Positions 53,075 through 60,230 of a stretch of 64,000 nucleotides of DNA are shown one piece after another. Origin of the DNA: Christiangramia salexigens (GTDB lineage Bacteria; Bacteroidota; Bacteroidia; Flavobacteriales; Flavobacteriaceae); the NCBI RefSeq assembly GCF_001889005.1, contig NZ_CP018153.1:2204501-2268500 (forward strand). The letters run 5' to 3'. Numbering within the stretch: position 1 is the first letter of the stretch; each line of letters starts with the position of its first letter. Under the pieces are notes generated by a model that was not told the DNA's origin, searched no databases, and saw only the letters and a program-made list of their open reading frames with translations. Both the position numbers and the translations under genes were made by a program.

Positions 53075-53151
53075 ATCTACCATAACATAAGTAGGTTAAG
53101 TTCATGGTAGATTTGGGGCAAAAAAAGGTGGATTCATTTCCGCCTTTTTTT
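53075..53151 (+). ncRNA. Tandem small-RNA unit 3
   Basis: Arms at 53075-53083 and 53104-53112, AAC-type loop as in unit 1, terminator 53120-53151. It lies exactly 212 nt after unit 2. Confidence 0.65.
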
Positions 53152-53286
53152 ATGCGATAAACTGAACTGATCTGACTACTTGTATTTTCCACATACTTAA
53201 TAAATTACTGTTTTTCAGTCTCTTAACTAGTATTTAGGTTCTTCATCTAAAAAATCCAATTCATAAATTATTTCACATTATATTTA

Positions 53287-53363
53287 ATCTACCATAGCAT
53301 AAGTAGGTTAAGTTCATGGTAGATTTGGGGCAAAAAAAGGTGGATTCATTTCCGCCTTTTTTT
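53287..53363 (+). ncRNA. Tandem small-RNA unit 4
   Basis: Arms at 53287-53295 and 53316-53324, AGC-type loop as in unit 2, terminator 53332-53363. It lies exactly 212 nt after unit 3. The downstream flank keeps only the AAACTGAAC piece of the repeat before the sod terminator. Confidence 0.65.
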
Positions 53364-53391
53364 ATGTGACAAACTGAACAATCAAGACAAA

Positions 53392-53418
53392 AAAAGAGCT
53401 GCAAATTGCAGCTCTTTT
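53392..53418 (-). terminator. Terminator of the sod gene
   Basis: AAAAGAGCTGCA (53392-53403) and TGCAGCTCTTTT (53407-53418) with a 3-nt loop. The minus strand continues with more T, so it terminates the superoxide dismutase transcript. Confidence 0.9.
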
Positions 53419-53441
53419 CTATTCATATATATTAAGGTAAA

Positions 53442-54050
53442 TTATTTTGCCTTCGCATAACGGCTGGAAACTTCTTTCCAATCGATCACATTAAAGAATG
53501 CATCGATATATTCCGGACGCTTGTTTTGATAGTTCAGGTAATAAGCATGTTCCCATACATCTAAACCTAAAATTGGGAAACCTCCACAGCCTACTTCCGG
53601 CATTATTGGGTTATCCTGATTTGGAGTAGAGCAAACTTCTACTTTTCCACCGCTATGAACACATAGCCATGCCCAACCTGATCCGAACTGACCAGCAGCA
53701 GCTTTTGAGAATTCTTCTTTAAAAGCCTCAAAAGATCCATATGCATTATCTATTGCCTCAGCAAGATCACCTTCTGGCTTTCCACCTCCATCTGGAGACA
53801 TAACTTCCCAGAAAAGGCTGTGGTTAAAAAATCCACCACCATTATTTCTTACAGCTGAATTAGACATATCAAGATTTTTAAGGATGTTCTCGATATTCTT
53901 ACCATCCATATCTGTACCTTCTATTGCAGCATTAAGCTTTTTGGTATAACCAGCATGATGTTTTCCATGATGAATCTCCATGGTTCTGGCATCAATATGC
54001 GGCTCAAGTGCGTCAAAGGCATATTTTAGTTTTGGTAACTCGAATGACAT
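53442..54050 (-). CDS. sodA: Superoxide dismutase (Mn/Fe family)
   Basis: 202 aa. Metal ligands His27 ([11 protein letters not shown]), His77 (FFNHSLFW), Asp164 and His168 ([10 protein letters not shown]). The Gly-Gly ahead of FFNH and a Gln in STPNQDNP (Gln145) resemble the manganese-type outer sphere, so Mn or cambialistic use is likelier than strict Fe. It dismutates superoxide in the cytoplasm. No signal peptide. A TAAATTTG -7 box (54095-54088, minus strand) with TTTC 19 nt farther upstream forms its promoter. Confidence 0.96.
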   Translation of the reverse strand: MSFELPKLKYAFDALEPHIDARTMEIHHGKHHAGYTKKLNAAIEGTDMDGKNIENILKNLDMSNSAVRNNGGGFFNHSLFWEVMSPDGGGKPEGDLAEAIDNAYGSFEAFKEEFSKAAAGQFGSGWAWLCVHSGGKVEVCSTPNQDNPIMPEVGCGGFPILGLDVWEHAYYLNYQNKRPEYIDAFFNVIDWKEVSSRYAKAK

Positions 54051-54087
54051 AATTATCTACTTTTTAGTGATTAGTACTTAATTCCAC

Positions 54088-54095
54088 CAAATTTA
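54088..54095 (-). promoter_or_regulatory. -7 box of the sod gene
   Basis: TAAATTTG on the minus strand, with TTTC 19 nt upstream as the -33 element. The short dyad TAGCC-ATTC-GGCTA (54094-54107) overlaps the promoter spacer and could be an operator. Confidence 0.6.
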
Positions 54096-54222
54096 GCCAT
54101 TCGGCTATTTAATGGAAATTTTTTCATGTTATAAAATACTTAAAAGCAGGTGTGAATTCAAAATCATTTTTATTTTACTTTTAAAAATTAAAAACTCCTA
54201 TAAAACTGCTAAATCAGCCTTC

Positions 54223-57200
54223 TTGAAAAATACTTTTAATATTTACAATGCTTCTGCCGGCTCCGGAAAGACTTTTACACTCGTCAAAGAATATTTAAGT
54301 CTATTGTTCAAGTCATCAAAAAAGGATCCTTATAAAAATATTCTGGCAATCACATTTACCAATAAGGCTGTTGGAGAAATGAAAAGCAGGATCATTGAGA
54401 GCCTGGACGATTTTTCTAAAGAAGAAACTAATTCCGCCAATCATCCTTTGTTCAGTGCGATAAAAGAAGAAACGGGTTTAAGCGATGATGATATAAGCCG
54501 TAAATCAATAGATATCTTAAAAAGCATCATTCACAATTATGCTGCTTTCGAGATCTCCACCATAGATGGTTTTACCCACAGAGTTCTTAGAACCTTTGCC
54601 AGGGATCTTGGAATTCCGATGAATTTTGAAGTTGAATTAAGCCTGGAAGAGATCCTGATGGAAGCCGTTGATGGACTTATAAGCAAAGCCGGCACCGACA
54701 AAAAACTGACTGAGGTAATGATTAAGTTCACCCTCTCCAAAACCGATGATGATAAAAGCTGGGATATAAGCAGGGATCTTTTTAATATCTCAAAATTACT
54801 GATCAATGAAAATAATCAAAAAGCGGTTCAATTATTAAAATCTAAAACCCTGGAGGATTTTAATAAGTTTGAAAAAAAGCTGAATTCAGATATAAGGACG
54901 AGTAAAGACTTTCTAAAAACCTCCAGCGAATATTTTTTTGAGCTCATCGCGACTAACGGGATAGAAGAAAGCGACTTTAGCAGCTCCTATGTTCCAAAAC
55001 ACTTTAGAAAGATCCAAAAAATCACCAAGGATATAAACTTTAGTACCAAGTGGGCAGAAAATATTGAAAGCGCAGCTCTTTATCCAAAAAAACTTGAAGA
55101 AGGTAAAAAATCTATAATCGATGGATTGCAGCCCCAGATCGTGGAGATCTTTCAAACAACGAAAAAAGCATATCTCCAGCTGGAATTTCTACAGGAAGTT
55201 AAAAAGAACCTGATTCAGCTTTCTTTATTAAATGAGATAAACAGAGAGGTCGAGGCTGTAAAAAAGGACAGAAACCTGGTGTTGATTTCAGAATTCAATC
55301 CAAAAATCAGTGAGCAGGTGAAAGATCAACCTGCGCCTTTCATTTATGAAAGACTCGGTGAGCGTTACCAGCATTATTTTATAGACGAATTCCAGGATAC
55401 TTCTATCATGCAGTGGGAAAATCTGGTTCCACTTATCTCGCACAATCTTTCGGGATCTGAAATTAGTTCAGGCCTTACCATTGTTGGAGATGCCAAGCAA
55501 AGCATTTATCGCTGGCGGGGAGGACGAGCAGAACAGTTAATAGACCTGTCTAATAAGGTCAACCCTTTCCCAACCGATAAACAGGTGGTTAATCTTCCTG
55601 ATAATTTTAGAAGCGGTTCTGAGGTTGTTAATTTCAACAACAACTTTTTCAAATATGCATCGAATGCACTGAGCAATCCAGAGTATAAAGAACTATTCGA
55701 GCAATCATTTCAAAATCCACGAAAAGGAGATTTTGGCTATGTGAACATATCTTTTCTGGAAGCAAAAAACCGGGACGAAGAGTTCGAGGTATATCCAGAA
55801 AAGGTCATGGAGATCATTCATAATCTGGACCAACAAGGTTTTAAAAGAAATGATATTTGTATTCTCACAAGAAAAAGAGTCGAAGGAGTTAAGATCGCAG
55901 AATATTTGAGTAAGAATGAAATTCCGGTGGTGTCTTCAGAAACTCTTTTACTTTCAAATTCTCCAGAAGTAAATTTTATAGTTAGCCTGTTGAGCTTATC
56001 TCTGAATCCTCAGGATTCAAAGCTAAAGCTGGAGATCTTCAATTATCTTGGAGACCGTTTCTTAACCGAAGAAGAAAAACACCTCACCTTCATTAATAAT
56101 CTATCAAAAGAATCTGTCTCGCTTTTCGAATGGCTGGCGGATTATCAGATCGATTTTCAAATTGAACACCTTAAAAGTCTGTCTCTATATGAGGCAGTGG
56201 AGTATATTATTAGAAGCTTTGATCTCGTAGAAACTTCAGATTCATATATTCAGTTCTTCCTGGACTTTGTTTTTGAAACTTCACAAAATACTTCGAACAG
56301 CTTAAGTGCATTTATAGACATCTGGAATCAGAAAAAAGATAAATTAAGTATTGTTGTTCCTGAGACCGATAATGCCGTCCAGATCATCACGATTCATAAA
56401 TCCAAAGGTCTGGAGTTTCCGGTTGTGATCTATCCATTTGCCAATTCAGAATTAAATGACACCAGGAACGATTCATTATGGCTGGATATTAATGATGAGG
56501 ATATCCCGGTAGCTTATGTGAGTGCGTCGAAAAAAATGATGAACTGGAATGAGAATGCTTCAGATAAATTTCAGGACTTACTTCATAAAAATGAACTTGA
56601 CACATTAAATATTTTATATGTTGCCTGTACAAGGGCTTCCCAGCAATTGTACTTATTATCCAATTATCATGATAAGCCCAAAAAATCGCCGAATATTTCA
56701 GATCTGTTGGCAGATTTTATAAAGGCATCTGGGAAATGGACAGAGGATAAAAGTTTTGAATTTGGTAAACCTGATCGCCAAAATATTCCTGAACGTAGAA
56801 AGAATGAAAGTGTTACACCAGAAAGATTCTATTCTTCCCCTACTCAGAATGAAGCTGTGAAAATTGTGACCAGAGCAGGATCGCTATGGGATTCGAAGCA
56901 ACAGGAGGCAATAGAAAAGGGTGAAATAGCACACGAGATCCTTGCCAGAATAAATTCTGCAGGAGATATTAATAAAGCCATTGACTGGGCTATATCCAAT
57001 GGGCTTATTACAAACAGTTCAGCTAAAGAAATCAACTCACTGATCACTGGAATCATCACCCATCCAGAACTTCAGGAATTTTACGCTGAAGGGGTAGAGA
57101 ACCTCAATGAAAAGGAAATTCTCACCTCAGGTGGAGAAAGGCTTAGGCCAGACCGAATAAATTTGAAAGAAGGCAAAGCCACTATTATCGATTATAAAAC

Positions 57201-57330
57201 CGGTGGATTTGTAGATACCCACAAAACACAGATCTCCTCATATGCGAATGTTCTCAACGAAATGGGCTACGAGGTAGAAAAAAGCTTACTGGTCTATACC
57301 AATGACCCGGTTATTATTAGAAATGTATAA
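54223..57330 (+). CDS. addA: AddA-like UvrD helicase-nuclease
   Basis: About 1035 aa from the TTG at 54223, which places Walker A ASAGSGKT at 10-17, as in the family. An ATG at 54112 would add 37 residues of low-complexity Lys/Ile/Phe without counterpart. Superfamily 1 helicase motifs: Walker B DEFQDT (about 388-393), GDAKQSIYRWRGG (about 422-434), IITIHKSKGLEFP (about 721-733) and YVACTRA. C-terminal RecB-type PD-(D/E)xK nuclease: GEIAHEI, Asp977 in RPDRI and Asp990-x-Lys992 in IIDYKTG. It resects double-strand ends with an AddB partner, encoded at 60231 after kbl and an OmpA-family gene. Confidence 0.9.
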   Translation: MKNTFNIYNASAGSGKTFTLVKEYLSLLFKSSKKDPYKNILAITFTNKAVGEMKSRIIESLDDFSKEETNSANHPLFSAIKEETGLSDDDISRKSIDILKSIIHNYAAFEISTIDGFTHRVLRTFARDLGIPMNFEVELSLEEILMEAVDGLISKAGTDKKLTEVMIKFTLSKTDDDKSWDISRDLFNISKLLINENNQKAVQLLKSKTLEDFNKFEKKLNSDIRTSKDFLKTSSEYFFELIATNGIEESDFSSSYVPKHFRKIQKITKDINFSTKWAENIESAALYPKKLEEGKKSIIDGLQPQIVEIFQTTKKAYLQLEFLQEVKKNLIQLSLLNEINREVEAVKKDRNLVLISEFNPKISEQVKDQPAPFIYERLGERYQHYFIDEFQDTSIMQWENLVPLISHNLSGSEISSGLTIVGDAKQSIYRWRGGRAEQLIDLSNKVNPFPTDKQVVNLPDNFRSGSEVVNFNNNFFKYASNALSNPEYKELFEQSFQNPRKGDFGYVNISFLEAKNRDEEFEVYPEKVMEIIHNLDQQGFKRNDICILTRKRVEGVKIAEYLSKNEIPVVSSETLLLSNSPEVNFIVSLLSLSLNPQDSKLKLEIFNYLGDRFLTEEEKHLTFINNLSKESVSLFEWLADYQIDFQIEHLKSLSLYEAVEYIIRSFDLVETSDSYIQFFLDFVFETSQNTSNSLSAFIDIWNQKKDKLSIVVPETDNAVQIITIHKSKGLEFPVVIYPFANSELNDTRNDSLWLDINDEDIPVAYVSASKKMMNWNENASDKFQDLLHKNELDTLNILYVACTRASQQLYLLSNYHDKPKKSPNISDLLADFIKASGKWTEDKSFEFGKPDRQNIPERRKNESVTPERFYSSPTQNEAVKIVTRAGSLWDSKQQEAIEKGEIAHEILARINSAGDINKAIDWAISNGLITNSSAKEINSLITGIITHPELQEFYAEGVENLNEKEILTSGGERLRPDRINLKEGKATIIDYKTGGFVDTHKTQISSYANVLNEMGYEVEKSLLVYTNDPVIIRNV

Positions 57331-57338
57331 AAGAAGTT

Positions 57339-57346
57339 TAAATTTG
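57339..57346 (+). promoter_or_regulatory. Candidate -7 box for kbl
   Basis: TAAATTTG lies in the 31-nt gap between addA and kbl, 15 nt before the kbl ATG. It suggests kbl has its own promoter; the -33 match is poor. Confidence 0.45.
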
Positions 57347-57361
57347 TGAAAAAATAGAATT

Positions 57362-58558
57362 ATGTACGGAGCTATAAAACAGCATTTACAAAAGGAAATA
57401 GAAGAAATAAAGGAAGCAGGACTTTATAAAAGAGAAAGAATAATCACTAGTCCGCAGGATGCCGTGATAAAAATATCAACCGGTGAGGAAGTGATCAATT
57501 TTTGTGCGAACAACTACCTTGGTCTGTCCTCTCACCCTGAAGTTATACAAGCCGCCAAAGACACTTTAGATTCTCATGGATTTGGGATGTCCAGTGTGAG
57601 GTTTATTTGTGGTACTCAGGACATTCATAAGGAACTTGAGCAAAAGATAGCCGATTTCTACGGAACTGAAGATACCATTCTTTATGCAGCTGCTTTTGAT
57701 GCCAACGGGGGAATATTTGAACCACTTCTTACCAAAGAAGATGCGATAATTTCAGACTCGCTTAATCACGCCTCAATTATTGATGGTGTAAGATTATGTA
57801 AAGCTGCGAGATACCGTTATGAAAATGGAAATATGGAAGATCTTGAGCAACAATTAAAGGATACAACCGAAAAAGGTGCTAGATTCAAGATCATAGTTAC
57901 AGATGGAGTATTTTCTATGGACGGTTTGGTAGCGCCATTAGATAAGATCTGTGATCTTGCAGATAAATATGATGCACTTGTCATGATAGACGAATGCCAT
58001 GCAACTGGTTTCATCGGTGAGCAAGGTATAGGAACACTGGAAGAAAAAGGGGTATTAGACAGAGTTGATATCATTACCGGAACACTTGGAAAAGCACTTG
58101 GAGGTGCGATGGGAGGTTATACAACCGCTAAGAAAGAAATCATTGAGCTTCTTAGACAAAGATCAAGACCTTACTTATTTTCTAACTCCCTTGCCCCTGC
58201 AATAGTAGGAGCCTCTATAAAGGTGTTTGAAATGCTGGAGAAGGATGATAGTCTTAGAAAGAAGCTTAAAGAAAACACCGCCTACTTTAAAAAAGGTATC
58301 AAAGAAGCAGGTTTTGAGATCATAGACGGAGAAGCCGCCATTGTGCCGGTAATGCTTCACGACGCTAAGTTGTCACAGGATATGGCAGATAAATTACTGG
58401 AAGAAGGTATCTATGTTATTGGATTCTTCTACCCGGTAGTTCCAAAAGGAAAAGCTCGTATTAGAGTTCAACTTTCAGCCGCACATGAAAAGGAACATTT
58501 GGATAAAGCAATTAATGCATTTAAATCAGTAGGGAAAGCGTTAGGTGTAATTTCTTAA
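57362..58558 (+). CDS. kbl: Glycine C-acetyltransferase (2-amino-3-ketobutyrate CoA ligase)
   Basis: 398 aa alpha-oxoamine synthase. Long stretches match E. coli Kbl, for example [31 protein letters not shown] and [17 protein letters not shown] residues: Lys244 in GTLGKALGG, Asp210 and His213 in MIDECHATG. It splits 2-amino-3-ketobutyrate with CoA into glycine and acetyl-CoA, the second step of threonine breakdown. No threonine dehydrogenase gene is in the window. Sphingolipid-type serine palmitoyltransferase shares the fold, but the close Kbl identity argues against that role. Confidence 0.95.
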   Translation: MYGAIKQHLQKEIEEIKEAGLYKRERIITSPQDAVIKISTGEEVINFCANNYLGLSSHPEVIQAAKDTLDSHGFGMSSVRFICGTQDIHKELEQKIADFYGTEDTILYAAAFDANGGIFEPLLTKEDAIISDSLNHASIIDGVRLCKAARYRYENGNMEDLEQQLKDTTEKGARFKIIVTDGVFSMDGLVAPLDKICDLADKYDALVMIDECHATGFIGEQGIGTLEEKGVLDRVDIITGTLGKALGGAMGGYTTAKKEIIELLRQRSRPYLFSNSLAPAIVGASIKVFEMLEKDDSLRKKLKENTAYFKKGIKEAGFEIIDGEAAIVPVMLHDAKLSQDMADKLLEEGIYVIGFFYPVVPKGKARIRVQLSAAHEKEHLDKAINAFKSVGKALGVIS

Positions 58559-58671
58559 AATCAGGCCAATATATTTTTGATAACTGTTTTCAAAATTGGC
58601 TGAAAATCAGTTATCAAAATGCTCCAAAATCCTTTGGAATCGCGCTGTAATTAAGAAAACTTTATTATTTT

Positions 58672-58679
58672 TATCTTTG
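58672..58679 (+). promoter_or_regulatory. Candidate -7 box for the OmpA-family gene
   Basis: TATCTTTG, predicting a leader of about 55 nt before the ATG at 58741. An inverted pair GATAACTG...CAGTTATC (58578-58617 region) lies upstream, behind kbl. Confidence 0.55.
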
Positions 58680-58740
58680 TTAATATCCATTAACCGCATA
58701 CTTTTGTTCACGGTTAACACTTAAAACTAAACTATTAAAT

Positions 58741-60165
58741 ATGAAACATCTTAGCAAAATTGTACTGGCCACCCTATTGGTGTTTGGCTTTACTTCCGTT
58801 AAGGCACAGGATGCAAACAACCCATGGGCAGTTGGTATTGGAACCAATGCTGTGGATTTCTATCCGACTGGAGAAGATGCTCCACTAGGAGGCTTTTTCG
58901 ACGAATATTTCAACACAGGAGATCACTGGAACGTACTTCCTGCAGTATCTAAACTTACTGTTTCAAGATTCATTGGATCAGGGTTTGTTGCTGAATTAGG
59001 AGGTTCTATCAACCAGATCGATCAATATGGAGACAGATCAATTTCCGATCTTTCTTATTACTCTGTTGATGCATCTCTTGACTATAGCCTAAGAGCTATA
59101 CTAAATGACGGATGGTTTGATCCTGTTATTGGTGTAGGTGGTGGTTATACCTGGATTGGTGATCAAGAAGGAGAGACAATTTCTAACCTTGATGCTGCTA
59201 CTCTTAACGGTAAATTAGGTTTCAACTTCTGGTTATCAGAAAATGTTGCTTTCACTTTAGAATCTAAGTACAAGCACGTATTCGAAACTGAAACTGCTTC
59301 TCACTTCCAGCACGCTGGTGGTATTAAGTTCGTTTTCGGAGGAACTGATACAGACGGTGACGGAATCTATGATAAAGATGATGAGTGTCCTGAGACTGCA
59401 GGTCTTCCTGAATTCAACGGATGTCCTGATACTGACGGTGACGGAATCGAAGACCGTGAGGATGCATGTCCAAATGAAGCTGGTTTAGCTGAATTTGACG
59501 GATGTCCTGATACTGACGGTGACGGTGTAGCTGATCCTGATGATGAGTGTCCTGAGACTGCTGGTCTTGCAGAATTAAACGGATGTCCTGATGCAGACGG
59601 TGATGGTGTAAGAGATGATGAAGATGACTGTCCAGAAGAAGCTGGTCCTGCTGAAAATGACGGATGCCCATGGCCGGATACTGATGGTGACGGAATCCTT
59701 GATAAAGATGATGACTGTCCTGAAGTAGCAGGTGTTGCTGCATCTAACGGTTGTCCAGAGCCAACTGCTGAAGTAATTAAAGAATTGAACCAGTACTCCA
59801 AAACTGTACTTTTCGATCTTAACAAAGCTACCATCCGTAAAGGTTCTGAGGAAGCATTGAATTCTATCGTAGAAATCATGAAAGAATATCCACAGACTAT
59901 CTTCCATATTGAAGGTCACACAGATAGCACAGGTAGCGATAAATACAACCTAAAACTTTCTAAAGAGCGTGCAGCTTCTGTAGAGAAGTGGTTAGAAGAG
60001 CACGGTGTACCTAGCAACAGATTAACTTCTGAAGGATACGGTGAGTCTCAGCCAATTGCTACTAACAATACTGCAGCTGGAAGACAAGATAACAGACGTG
60101 TAGAAATTTCTTTAGACAAAGACAAAGAGATGAAAGACAAGTCTGGAGATAAAAAAATGAAATAA
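58741..60165 (+). CDS. OmpA-family outer-membrane protein with TSP3 calcium repeats
   Basis: 474 aa. Signal peptide ([11 protein letters not shown]), an eight-stranded beta-barrel (about 25-200), then five thrombospondin type 3-like repeats of the form DTDGDGI-x-D-x-D-x-CP (about 203-340). Each repeat has Asp residues for calcium and a Cys pair. A C-terminal OmpA domain (about 355-460) carries [20 protein letters not shown] and DNRRVEI, which binds peptidoglycan. The most C-terminal 15 residues are Lys/Asp-rich. A major structural porin type in Flavobacteriia (P60/OmpA). Codon use in the repeats is homogeneous, consistent with high expression. Confidence 0.95.
   Translation: MKHLSKIVLATLLVFGFTSVKAQDANNPWAVGIGTNAVDFYPTGEDAPLGGFFDEYFNTGDHWNVLPAVSKLTVSRFIGSGFVAELGGSINQIDQYGDRSISDLSYYSVDASLDYSLRAILNDGWFDPVIGVGGGYTWIGDQEGETISNLDAATLNGKLGFNFWLSENVAFTLESKYKHVFETETASHFQHAGGIKFVFGGTDTDGDGIYDKDDECPETAGLPEFNGCPDTDGDGIEDREDACPNEAGLAEFDGCPDTDGDGVADPDDECPETAGLAELNGCPDADGDGVRDDEDDCPEEAGPAENDGCPWPDTDGDGILDKDDDCPEVAGVAASNGCPEPTAEVIKELNQYSKTVLFDLNKATIRKGSEEALNSIVEIMKEYPQTIFHIEGHTDSTGSDKYNLKLSKERAASVEKWLEEHGVPSNRLTSEGYGESQPIATNNTAAGRQDNRRVEISLDKDKEMKDKSGDKKMK
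59346..59765 (+). repeat. TSP3 repeat-coding region
   Basis: Five imperfect units of about 72-84 nt encoding DTDGDG/CP repeats. The GAT/GAC-rich, GGTGACGG-rich sequence also produces long spurious frames on the opposite strand. Confidence 0.8.
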
Positions 60166-60187
60166 TTTTTTTATAAATAATCTCAAT

Positions 60188-60219
60188 AAAAAACGCTCCG
60201 CTTTGCGGGGCGTTTTTTT
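60188..60219 (+). terminator. Terminator after the OmpA-family gene
   Basis: AAAAAACGCTCCGC (60188-60201) with GCGGGGCGTTTTTT (60205-60218), one G-U pair and a 3-nt loop. It is placed only 12 nt before the addB start, so the addB promoter must lie inside or upstream of this hairpin, or readthrough supplies it. Confidence 0.92.
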
Positions 60220-60230
60220 ATTTTAGGGCT

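Larger units (their letters stand above)
52800..53385 (+). repeat. 212-nt tandem repeat carrying RNA units 2-4
   Basis: Three head-to-tail copies, period 212 nt. Each has an upstream segment (TTAACTA...TTCGTCTAAAAAATC...), TATATTTA, the 77-nt RNA core, then ATAAACTGAAC and TAATAAATTxxTG-like sequence. Identity is highest over the RNA core and lower in the spacers. The remaining part of the 52424-53441 gap (52574-52800) holds nothing I can name. Confidence 0.8.

Noticed and set aside
52497..53363. CRISPR-like array
   Set aside because: Repeats are 77 nt with terminator structure, spacing is about 135 nt or more, spacers resemble one another, and no cas genes are present.
54112..54222. 37-residue N-terminal extension of the AddA-like protein from ATG 54112
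   Set aside because: The segment is low-complexity and AT-driven, and it would push Walker A far from the N-terminus compared with the family.
57362..58558. Serine palmitoyltransferase (sphingolipid synthesis)
   Set aside because: The fold is shared and the organism group makes sphingolipids, but residue-level similarity to E. coli Kbl is too high over the whole length.
59367..59919. Minus-strand ORFs (109-170 aa) in the OmpA gene
   Set aside because: They arise from the TSP3 repeat DNA read backwards, giving Ser/Pro or His/Gln-rich nonsense.
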